From Flavobacteriales bacterium UBA1995 (GTDB lineage: Bacteria; Bacteroidota; Bacteroidia; Flavobacteriales_D; Sanyastnellaceae), in contig DDCX01000135.1 in the NCBI GenBank assembly GCA_002336475.1, forward strand, positions 4,602 to 20,668: a stretch of DNA of 16,067 nucleotides. Direction: 5' to 3'. The notes below the pieces were generated by a model. It was not told the origin of the DNA and ran no database searches. It saw nothing but the letters and a program-made list of their open reading frames with translations. Of the stretch, positions 1 to 6,630 are shown piece after piece. The translations under genes were made by a program, and so were the position numbers. Positions within the stretch are counted from its first letter, which is position 1; each line of letters starts with the position of its first letter.

Positions 1-1517
1 GCCAAAGGCCAACACACCAGCAGGGAGTCGCTGACAATGGGGCAGCCCAAAGCCGACTCCGATTCCACCCAATACCACCCACTTTCGATGGGGAACCAGG
101 TATCGCCACCTTCCGAGACGGTATCTGGTTCGGCACCGCTGAAATGCCAGACCCAAGCATCGAGGCCCGCCTCGGTCACCAAGGCCATGGGCGAGCCATT
201 GGCTTCAATCAAATCAAGGGCCATGGGTGCATTGGGCAGGCAAAAAAGCAGGCTGTCCGAAGAGGCAGAACAACCGCTTGAATCCAAACCCAAGACGGTG
301 TACCACCCGCTCACAGAAGGTTGGAACAGGGGCGCGTTCACGCCTTCAATAGCCATACCATCCATGTACCATTGGTATTGAAGCAGGCTGTCATTGTCGC
401 ACGCCAAACTGTTGGGACCAGCCTGGTAAATTTCCACCTCGGGCAAGGGATTCACCAGGACCTCAGCCACATCCATGACCACCACCACAGGATTGAGTCC
501 TATGGTCAATTGGGCGTTGCTGGGATTGGCGTCGACATTGATGGCACCCGGTCCGTTGGGCGAAAAAGGGGCCCAACCCAGCCAATCGTCACCATCGAGC
601 AAGTCCTCGTCATAGAAGTCGATGGAATACGGGGGATTGTTGAGCACAATGCCCAAGCCGGACCAAGTTCCGGAGGTGGTGGCATCGAAAGTGCTGGAAG
701 TGTAGACCACGGTTTCGTTGCCATCCTTCAAGGTGAAATACGGATCGGGGTTGCCAAAGAAATCGTCCCATCCGCCTCCGCCGGTATTGAAAAGCTCGAC
801 CTGGTTCAAGACCTGGTCCTGGATGACCGTTTCCAATGTCACCTCGTGAAGTCCGGGAACATCGAAGAGCACGCCATTGGCTTGGTCTCCATTCTGGGTT
901 CCAAAAGCACCAAAATCCCATTGGTGCGCGGTGATTTGATTGCCCTCACCAAACACCGTCGCTGTAAAATCAGCCGACACTTCGCCACAGCCTGCAGAGG
1001 GAGAAAAAGTGAACGAAGACGTCCCCCCTGCGCCAGGCTCAACGATCAAAGGCAAGGAAAATCCCTCGGGAACCTCCTGTTCAAAGCCCAATGCCGTGAC
1101 CACCGCGAGGATGTTGATTTGGATTTCAAAGGCGCCGGCAAAAGTGGGTGTCCCACAGAGGGTGGCACAGCCGCTGTTCTGGCCTGAGGAGGGTTCGTAC
1201 AGGGCATCGGGATCATCGAGTTCAATGTCCATGCCCGGCGGAACGCCTGAGATGTTGGTGATGGCCACACTGTTCAAGGTGGCCACGAGGCCGGAACCCG
1301 GATCGGTGATTTCTGCAGGCAGAAAAAAGGTGATGACCGTCTCGTAGGGTTCACCCGCGGTTCCGCTGGGCAATTCCAATGGACACAAGGTGGGGAAACC
1401 GTCCGAAGACGTGCAATTGGGGTCTGCCTCGCAGGCATTGCATTGGGCGGTCACCTGACCACTCCAGGCCACCACGATGAGGCCAGCCAACAAGGCGTTT
1501 TTCAAATTGGATTTCAC
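1..1517 (-). CDS. Large secreted surface protein with PKD-like, C2-like and repeated Ig-like segments (3' end outside window)
   Basis: The reading frame is open from a GTG at 1517 down to position 1, giving 505 codons with no stop, so the C-terminus lies outside the window. The GTG start is chosen because it opens a clean Sec signal peptide (MKSNLKNALLAGLIVVAW...VTAQC); the ATG three bases upstream is out of frame and hits TGA at once. A Cys-rich segment (C26, C29, C35) follows. Residues about 168-235 resemble a PKD/Ig-like fold (HQWDFG). Residues about 245-315 look like a calcium-dependent C2-like sandwich (DPYFTLKDGNE, IDFYDEDLLDGDDWLG). From about 370 there is a tandem repeat with the pattern SGWY...GC...SDSLLxCxP, at 300-311 and 72-83 on the plus strand, 76 residues apart. 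The architecture fits a T9SS-exported adhesin or matrix protein, but the sorting domain would be off the edge. Its substrate or partner is unknown. Confidence 0.85.
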   Translation of the reverse strand, partial: MKSNLKNALLAGLIVVAWSGQVTAQCNACEADPNCTSSDGFPTLCPLELPSGTAGEPYETVITFFLPAEITDPGSGLVATLNSVAITNISGVPPGMDIELDDPDALYEPSSGQNSGCATLCGTPTFAGAFEIQINILAVVTALGFEQEVPEGFSLPLIVEPGAGGTSSFTFSPSAGCGEVSADFTATVFGEGNQITAHQWDFGAFGTQNGDQANGVLFDVPGLHEVTLETVIQDQVLNQVELFNTGGGGWDDFFGNPDPYFTLKDGNETVVYTSSTFDATTSGTWSGLGIVLNNPPYSIDFYDEDLLDGDDWLGWAPFSPNGPGAINVDANPSNAQLTIGLNPVVVVMDVAEVLVNPLPEVEIYQAGPNSLACDNDSLLQYQWYMDGMAIEGVNAPLFQPSVSGWYTVLGLDSSGCSASSDSLLFCLPNAPMALDLIEANGSPMALVTEAGLDAWVWHFSGAEPDTVSEGGDTWFPIESGWYWVESESALGCPIVSDSLLVCWPL

Positions 1518-1551
1518 GCCATCAAGATGACGAATTCCGTTGAATCCCCGC

Positions 1552-1571
1552 ACCTCCCTTTTGCGGGAGGT
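1552..1571 (-). terminator. Hairpin after the rhodanese gene
   Basis: ACCTCCC (1552-1558) and GGGAGGT (1565-1571) form a perfect 7-bp stem with a 6-nt loop, 10 nt beyond the rhodanese stop and before the start at 1517. There is no clear U-tract on either strand, so it could be a terminator, an attenuator or an mRNA-stabilising structure. Confidence 0.4.
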
Positions 1572-1581
1572 CCAATTTCAA

Positions 1582-1893
1582 TCAGAGCCCTTCCAATCCG
1601 CTGAACGCACCGGCATTGAACACGTTTTCAAAGCCTTGGGCCTTAAGCATGGAAGCCGCCTGACCACTGCGGTTTCCACTCCGGCAGTAGAGATAGTACG
1701 TCTTGGACTTGTCCAACGAAGGCGCCTTCGCTTTGAATTCGCCTCCCATCCAATCCAAGACCATGGCCCCGCCCACTGCGCCTCCCGCCACTTCTCCTGG
1801 TGTGCGACAATCGATGATGATGCTGCCCTCCTCTTTTTGGGCTTGGAGAACATCCTCTCGGGAACATTCTGATTTGGGTTTCATGAAAAACAT
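1582..1893 (-). CDS. Single-domain rhodanese-like sulfurtransferase
   Basis: A 103-residue protein with one rhodanese domain. The N-terminal part has the family IIDCRTPGE motif (residues 26-34). The active-site loop CRSGNRSG starts at the presumed catalytic Cys70, so the enzyme should carry a persulfide there. Length and architecture match cytosolic GlpE/PspE-like single-domain rhodaneses. No signal peptide is evident, which suggests cytoplasmic sulfur transfer or cyanide/thiol metabolism, though the sulfur acceptor cannot be inferred. The start may be ATG 1893 (MFFMKPKSE) or ATG 1884 (MKPKSE); neither has a convincing ribosome-binding site. It is transcribed divergently from fabH and lies 64 nt upstream of the large surface-protein gene, with a hairpin between them. 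Confidence 0.93.
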   Translation of the reverse strand: MFFMKPKSECSREDVLQAQKEEGSIIIDCRTPGEVAGGAVGGAMVLDWMGGEFKAKAPSLDKSKTYYLYCRSGNRSGQAASMLKAQGFENVFNAGAFSGLEGL

Positions 1894-1964
1894 ATCACAG
1901 GTTTTTTACAAAGCTCTGGTGTAAGGAATGCGCGAAGTGTACCATAGGTTGCACAGGCTTTGAG

Positions 1965-2016
1965 CAAACCGCGGTAACCGGTGGCCACTTGGCCCAAACC
2001 GTGTACATCATACACG
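1965..2016. promoter_or_regulatory. Palindrome-dense divergent promoter region (rhodanese / fabH)
   Basis: Within 52 bp lie ACCGCGGT (1968-1975), ACCGGT (1977-1982), GTGGCCAC (1981-1988), a repeated CAAACCG (1965-1971 and 1995-2001) and CGTGTA-N5-TACACG (2000-2016). The density of dyads between two divergent genes suggests regulator binding. No promoter elements matching the Bacteroidota consensus are clear enough to call. Confidence 0.35.
2001..2015. promoter_or_regulatory. Inverted repeat GTGTA-N5-TACAC upstream of fabH
   Basis: A perfect dyad with 5-bp arms, 6 bp when the flanking C/G at 2000 and 2016 is included. It ends 58 bp before the fabH start, a normal operator position. The same half-sites with the same 5-bp spacer occur at 14401-14415 upstream of the SusC-type gene. 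The binding protein is unknown. Confidence 0.45.
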
Positions 2017-2073
2017 TTTGACAATCAGTATTTTGAATAAAGGGGGCCCTATCATTGCGTTTGATTTCACCAC

Positions 2074-3045
2074 ATGCCGAAAGCTGTCATTATCGGAACG
2101 GGCTCCTATGCGCCCGACCATGTTGTTTCCAACACTTATTTCGATCGGGTAGGCTCGAACGACGCCTGGATTCAGGAGCGTTTGGGCATCAAGGAGCGAC
2201 GCATCGCCCAAGGCGAGACCACCAGTGAGCTGGCCACCCGCGCTGCTGAGCGCGCTTTGGAAATGGCTGGAATGAAGGCGTCTGAACTGGACCTCATTGT
2301 CCTTGCCACAGCGACACCCGACCGCCCTGCGCCTGCATCAGCGTGCATGATTCAAGACAAGCTTGGCGCTGTAAACGCCGCCGGCTTCGACATTGCCGCG
2401 GTCTGTTCTGGCGCCCTGTTCGCCCTCACCACCGCTTGCCAATACATCGAATCCGGATTTTACAAGAATGTGATGGTCATCGGTGCGGATACCTTCTCCA
2501 ACATCATCGACTGGGACCGGCGCGACGCTGTCTTTTTTGGCGATGGCGCCGGAGCCCTTCTGCTTTCTGCCACTGAGGAAGACCGGGGGTTCATCGGATT
2601 CGACATGAATACCGACGGTTCCGGACGGGACGGTTTCACAGTGCCTGCAGGAGGCTCCGAACGGCCCGCCAGCGAGGAGACGTTGGCCCAAGGGCTCCAC
2701 TGCTTTCAAATGGACGGACAGGCCGTTTACCAGACCGCCATTAAAGCGGTTCCCGCATCGATCGAAAAGGTGCTCGAAAAAACGGGCGTGAGCATTGATG
2801 ATATCGCCTGCATGCTGCCCCACCAGCCGAGCATAAAAATCCTGGAAGAGGTCGCCCGAAGGGTGGGCCTTCCCTGGGAAAAAGTGCGCACGAACATGGA
2901 CCGGTACGCCAACACTTCGGGCGGCACCATTCCCATTGTTCTGGATGAAACGTGGCGAAACGAGACGTTCAACCCAGGAGACCACCTGCTCTTCGCCGCA
3001 GTCGGCGCGGGATGGACATGGGGCACAGCCCTTTACAAGTACTGA
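2074..3045 (+). CDS. fabH: 3-oxoacyl-ACP synthase III (KAS III)
   Basis: A 323-residue thiolase-fold enzyme expected to condense an acyl-CoA primer with malonyl-ACP to start fatty-acid synthesis. The catalytic triad is visible: Cys111 in AAVCSGALFAL, His250 in LPHQPSIKIL and Asn280 in RYANTSGGTIP. Other family landmarks are GIKERRIA (38-45), FGDGAGALLL (155-164) and the C-terminal GAGWTWGTALYKY. Length is usual for FabH (about 320). The ATG at 2074 is the only start that gives the standard N-terminus (KAVIIGTGSYAPDHVVSN). It is followed after 2 nt by fabI, so the two are almost certainly cotranscribed. It could be the housekeeping FabH or a paralogue priming a specialised lipid pathway; the sequence alone does not decide. 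Confidence 0.93.
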   Translation: MPKAVIIGTGSYAPDHVVSNTYFDRVGSNDAWIQERLGIKERRIAQGETTSELATRAAERALEMAGMKASELDLIVLATATPDRPAPASACMIQDKLGAVNAAGFDIAAVCSGALFALTTACQYIESGFYKNVMVIGADTFSNIIDWDRRDAVFFGDGAGALLLSATEEDRGFIGFDMNTDGSGRDGFTVPAGGSERPASEETLAQGLHCFQMDGQAVYQTAIKAVPASIEKVLEKTGVSIDDIACMLPHQPSIKILEEVARRVGLPWEKVRTNMDRYANTSGGTIPIVLDETWRNETFNPGDHLLFAAVGAGWTWGTALYKY

Positions 3046-3047
3046 TC

Positions 3048-3872
3048 ATGCTCAACAACAAGCGCTTTCTCATCACCGGCATATCCGACGCCGGTTCCCT
3101 CGCTATGCATGCGGCCAAAGCCATCATCGAACAAGGCGGTCAAGTGGTCTGCGCCGGCCTGGGGATTACGCCACACCATGCGGACTTGTCCGAAAAAGCA
3201 CGAGCCTACCTCAGCGCCAACGAAACCGCATTCCGTGACGCCGTCAGAACCGAACTGGGCGAAGACACCCCCATCGTGATTCTGGACGCAACGCAGGAAG
3301 AAAGCATGGTCGACTTGGCGGAAACCCTAGCCAAACAGGGACTTCACCTCGACGGCTTCTTGCACTCGATTGCAATGGACCGAACCATCCGCAACAAGAC
3401 GGTCAAGCCATTGCTTGATGTGACGCTGGATGAGTTCTGCGATACCCTTGGAATCTCCGCGTTCTCTCTCATTCGCATCACACACCACCTGCTCAAAACG
3501 GGGACCCTTCAAAAAGGTGCGTCCATTTGCTCCTTGAGTTACATCGCAGCGGAAAAAGTAACCTTTCACCCCTACCGAAACATGAGTGTGGCCAAGGCTG
3601 CTTTAGAGCGCATCACCATAGCACTCGCCGATGAACTCGGCAGAAGTCACGGAATCCGAGTCAATGCACTTCGCTTTTCGCCCTACCTCGGCAGCAAGGC
3701 TGGCAGTGCTACCCTCGAGCCAAAAGATGTCGCCAAGGCGGAATCCATGAGCCCGCTCGGCAACGCGGGCCCTCGAGACTTGGCCCTTGAAATCGTTCAC
3801 CTCTTCCAGCCTGACCTGCGCATCACGGGCGAAATCCGGCACATCGACGGCGGATACCACATCATCGGATAA
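3048..3872 (+). CDS. fabI: Enoyl-ACP reductase, FabI type (divergent)
   Basis: A 274-residue SDR-superfamily protein. The frame stays open upstream inside fabH, but ATG 3048, two bases after the fabH stop, begins the expected first beta strand (MLNNKRFLITGIS) and is taken as the start. It lines up with FabI/InhA: an N-terminal dinucleotide loop GISDAGSLAMHAA, LHSIAMD (105-111), SLSYIAAE with Tyr165, the active-site pair Tyr176 and Lys183 in Y-x6-K spacing, and the ending SPLGNAG...ITGEIRHIDGGYH. It should reduce trans-2-enoyl-ACP with NAD(P)H in the last step of each elongation cycle. The nucleotide loop and the residue inserted between the two tyrosines differ from the E. coli pattern, so it is a divergent member. 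A different short-chain reductase is less likely. Confidence 0.85.
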   Translation: MLNNKRFLITGISDAGSLAMHAAKAIIEQGGQVVCAGLGITPHHADLSEKARAYLSANETAFRDAVRTELGEDTPIVILDATQEESMVDLAETLAKQGLHLDGFLHSIAMDRTIRNKTVKPLLDVTLDEFCDTLGISAFSLIRITHHLLKTGTLQKGASICSLSYIAAEKVTFHPYRNMSVAKAALERITIALADELGRSHGIRVNALRFSPYLGSKAGSATLEPKDVAKAESMSPLGNAGPRDLALEIVHLFQPDLRITGEIRHIDGGYHIIG

Positions 3873-3880
3873 CGGTCATC

Positions 3881-3920
3881 AGGAAGCCCAACTCATTGGG
3901 TCGATCTTAAAATGATCTTC
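3881..3920 (+). terminator. Nested hairpin after fabI
   Basis: AGGAAG (3881-3886) pairs with CTTCCT (3915-3920), enclosing a second stem CCCAA/TTGGG (3887-3891 with 3896-3900). It starts 9 nt after the fabI stop. No clean U-run follows, so termination is only a possibility. The rest of the 3873-4057 intergenic shows no recognisable promoter. Confidence 0.3.
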
Positions 3921-4057
3921 CTTCTTGACAAAGCCGCGCTAGGGAATCACATTGGACGGTCAACATAGATTGGCCAAAAATGTCATCCATGCCCCCAATT
4001 GTGCAGGAACATCTCAGCTTTGTCACGGTTGTACTGCAAAACAGTTTCTATAAACAC

Positions 4058-6223
4058 ATGCTCCATCAGCCCTCCTGTTTCTCCATCCTTCTCTGCGCTT
4101 TTGCAACACTGGTCATGCCAACACCGGCTGCCAATGCACAGTGCGAAGCCGACCACACCATCGTGATGGCGGACTACTACTTCGCTCCCTCGGAATTGAC
4201 CATCGAACCCGGTGAAACTGTGGCCTTCATCAATGTGCAAGGCACCCACAACATCAACGGCATCAGCAATACCCTCACCGGAACCTCGTGGGGAAACCCC
4301 GTGGAGTTCTTCCTCGACGAAACCATAGGCACAGAGGAAGGCACCTGCATGGGGGTCATCCAGTTTGATGTGCCCGGGGTGTACAACTTCGACTCGAGCA
4401 TCGGGTTTCAGGCCCAACTGGGGATGGTGGGCAGCATTACGGTAGATGCCTTTACCATCGCAGACATGATGGCCGCGTGGAATAGCGATGATTCAGCACC
4501 GCAGGCCTTTCAATCGGCTTATGCCCTACAGAGTTACCTCCCCGGCATCATCGATGGCATTGATCCGGTGACGGTTTTTCTGCCCAACGATGAGGCCGTA
4601 GAAGCGCTGGGAGACTTAATGAACCTGAACCAATTCGACCTTCTTGGCATGTACGACATGCCAGAAATCCTCAAGTACCACATCGCCCCAGGGGTTTACC
4701 TCGCAGAAGACCTTGAACCTGGCATGTCTCTTCCGACAATACAAGGCCAGAGCCTCAGCATCACACAAGGGCCCAATGGACTCAAAGTAGACGGCGTGAA
4801 CATCGTGGAAACCAATTATACCGCCTTCAATGGTGTCGTCCACATCATCGATTATGGCCTCGCTCCGGACAGCCTGCCCAACGCCACGGTATATCAGGTC
4901 ATCGTCGAAAGCGACGACCATGCTGTGTTCTTAGAAGCCGTCAATGACCTGTTGCTCAACGACGACCTCATCGGCCAACCCGTCCTCAATGACAACGAAG
5001 ACGCCCCCGGGCATTTCACCGTTTTTGCGCCGACCGACCAAGCGTTTGTGACGTTCGCTCAAGAAAACGGGTTCGCCAGCATGCAAGACCTCTTCGACTC
5101 CCCCTATTTCGATGAGATCATCCGCCGTCACATCGTTGAAGTTCCTTACGAAAGCAGCCAGTTCTTTAACAACCAAAACCTCAATTCCTACGGGGGCGAG
5201 AACATCCAAATGAACGTCGACGGCAACACCATCGCCGTCGAAAACGCCACGGTTGTCGCGGCTGACCTCATGGCGTACAACGGTGTGGTCCACGTTACCG
5301 ATGCGGTCATCGATTTCACTTTCCCCAATCCTGTAGGCACCTGTGGTACATGGACATTGAACATGTATGCACCCGCTGGCGAGGGCTGGGATGGATACAT
5401 GCAAGTCTTGGTAGACGACGTACTGGTGGGTACACCCACGGTTTTCGACGGCACCTCCAACAGCTTCGCCTTTGCCGTAAACCAAGGTTCTACGGTAGAC
5501 ATGAACTACGTGTCGGTTTACGCGGGATGGCCCGGAACCTTTGAGGTCGTAGATGCCGAAGGCACGGTGCTGTTTGACTCCGACGCCCCCTCTTCTACCA
5601 CCCCAACTTTTCAATCGCCCTCGGGTGTATATGGATTGAAAGCCTGCACACCGGAACCCGCATGTGGTCAGGTGAAAGTGAACCTTTATTCCCAATTCGA
5701 CGGCTGGGACGTCGGCAGCATCGCCGTGTATGACGGCATCGTCCTGGTCGATGTCATTGGAGGATACTGGTTCAACGGACAGCACCTGATCGGATACGTG
5801 GACCTGGAAGACGGCAGTGATGTCGATTTTGTGGTCAATCAGGGGTACTTCTCCTCTGAAAATGGTTACACAGTAGAAGACGCTGAAGGCAACATTCTGG
5901 TGGATGAAACCGCAGCGGGGATATCTCCCTCAAGCGCCACTGGCATCACCGTGTGCGATGCGACATCCTCGGTAACATCAATTGAACGAACAGTGCCCAT
6001 GCTGTATCCCAATCCCGCCCGCGAAACACTCTCACTCAGCGGCGTGCCTGTGGATCAACCCTGGACCTTGGTGCTAACCGACGCTCAGGGACGGAACGTT
6101 TTGTCTCAGTCGGGCCATGGTCCCCGACAAATCAACCTCAAGACCGTCTCAAAGGGCATGTACCTCGCCCAAATAAGGTCAGAAGGCTCCACCTTGAATG
6201 CCCTTCGGTTGATCGTGGAATAA
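4058..6223 (+). CDS. T9SS-exported cupredoxin-like / double fasciclin surface protein
   Basis: A 721-residue secreted protein. The frame opens at 3980, but ATG 4058 is preferred because it starts directly at the signal peptide (MLHQPSCFSILLCAFATLV...ANAQC). Domains in order: a plastocyanin-like cupredoxin fold (about 38-131); FAS1 domain 1 (about 132-270, ending YTAFNGVVHIID); FAS1 domain 2 (about 276-421, ending LMAYNGVVHVTD); two related Cys-bounded beta domains (about 429-530 and 536-633, sharing GWD, VVNQG or AVNQG, and DAEGxxL); and a type A sorting domain (about 641-721) with LYPNPARETLSL and GMYLAQI. FAS1 domains usually mediate adhesion, so a surface adhesion or matrix role is inferred. 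In the cupredoxin domain, His64 and Met123 remain, but the Cys and second His expected before the Met are absent, so blue-copper activity is doubtful. Confidence 0.9.
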   Translation: MLHQPSCFSILLCAFATLVMPTPAANAQCEADHTIVMADYYFAPSELTIEPGETVAFINVQGTHNINGISNTLTGTSWGNPVEFFLDETIGTEEGTCMGVIQFDVPGVYNFDSSIGFQAQLGMVGSITVDAFTIADMMAAWNSDDSAPQAFQSAYALQSYLPGIIDGIDPVTVFLPNDEAVEALGDLMNLNQFDLLGMYDMPEILKYHIAPGVYLAEDLEPGMSLPTIQGQSLSITQGPNGLKVDGVNIVETNYTAFNGVVHIIDYGLAPDSLPNATVYQVIVESDDHAVFLEAVNDLLLNDDLIGQPVLNDNEDAPGHFTVFAPTDQAFVTFAQENGFASMQDLFDSPYFDEIIRRHIVEVPYESSQFFNNQNLNSYGGENIQMNVDGNTIAVENATVVAADLMAYNGVVHVTDAVIDFTFPNPVGTCGTWTLNMYAPAGEGWDGYMQVLVDDVLVGTPTVFDGTSNSFAFAVNQGSTVDMNYVSVYAGWPGTFEVVDAEGTVLFDSDAPSSTTPTFQSPSGVYGLKACTPEPACGQVKVNLYSQFDGWDVGSIAVYDGIVLVDVIGGYWFNGQHLIGYVDLEDGSDVDFVVNQGYFSSENGYTVEDAEGNILVDETAAGISPSSATGITVCDATSSVTSIERTVPMLYPNPARETLSLSGVPVDQPWTLVLTDAQGRNVLSQSGHGPRQINLKTVSKGMYLAQIRSEGSTLNALRLIVE

Positions 6224-6271
6224 GCTGTGGCTCAATGGTTTTCGCGGCGGGAGCCCTTGCAATTCCCGAAT

Positions 6272-6301
6272 GTTAAGCCTATATTAAGAGAACGTTAAGC
6301 C
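6272..6301 (+). promoter_or_regulatory. Three TTAAG boxes at 11-bp spacing
   Basis: TTAAG occurs at 6273-6277, 6284-6288 and 6295-6299, exactly 11 bp apart; the outer two extend to GTTAAGCC. One box per helical turn is the layout used by OmpR/PhoB-type response regulators. The last box ends 3 nt before the ATG at 6303. In the same intergenic a weak stem CGGGA/TCCCG (6248-6252 with 6264-6268) may end the upstream transcript. Confidence 0.4.
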
Positions 6302-6302
6302 A

Positions 6303-6581
6303 ATGCTCATGATGATTTCTCTTTTTGACTGGATCTGGATCGGGATCATAGCGGTCACCACAACCGGTGCCGTCGCTTATTGTGTTGTCATGGCCCGGCA
6401 TGAAGTGCAAGAGGAACTGGAGAGTTTGCGCAACGCATTGGAACACCAGCGCAATCGAAAGCGCTTATGGAAAGCCAAGGCCAAGGGCCTCAAAACCTCG
6501 TCCCCTGAGGAATCGCTGGCATCTCCCATTCATTTGGCCTCCCGATCAAAGCACCTCGGCGCCACAGGCTCAAGCAACTAA
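6303..6581 (+). CDS. Small single-pass membrane protein, unknown function
   Basis: A 92-residue protein that I do not recognise. It has one strong hydrophobic helix (about 7-31, LFDWIWIGIIAV...YCVVMA), then a charged, probably coiled-coil helix (VQEELESLRNALEHQRNRKR) and a basic, Ser-rich tail. This suggests an inner-membrane protein with a cytoplasmic helical tail. ATG codons at 6303, 6309 and 6312 are all possible starts. It lies 49 nt upstream of the amylase start and could be cotranscribed with it. Support is the hydrophobic-then-amphipathic pattern and its position; without homologues it remains tentative. Confidence 0.5.
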   Translation: MLMMISLFDWIWIGIIAVTTTGAVAYCVVMARHEVQEELESLRNALEHQRNRKRLWKAKAKGLKTSSPEESLASPIHLASRSKHLGATGSSN

Positions 6582-6630
6582 GCCAAGCCAACACATCAAG
6601 AAAGACCGGTACCGCCGTTTCTTTACGGCC

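Noticed and set aside
321..1187. A 288-codon plus-strand open frame
   Set aside because: Opposite to the minus-strand surface protein, which has a signal peptide and domain-like motifs throughout; the plus-strand product has neither.
3980..4057. Longer N-terminus of the fasciclin protein
   Set aside because: It would put 26 mostly non-hydrophobic residues before a clear signal peptide that starts at ATG 4058.
4931..5785. A 284-codon minus-strand open frame inside the fasciclin protein gene
   Set aside because: Antisense shadow of a gene with clear FAS1 and sorting domains; the translated product has no family features.
6367..6630. Longer N-terminus of the amylase
   Set aside because: These codons overlap the small membrane-protein gene, are Trp/Arg/Pro-rich without domain character, and precede a standard signal peptide at 6631.
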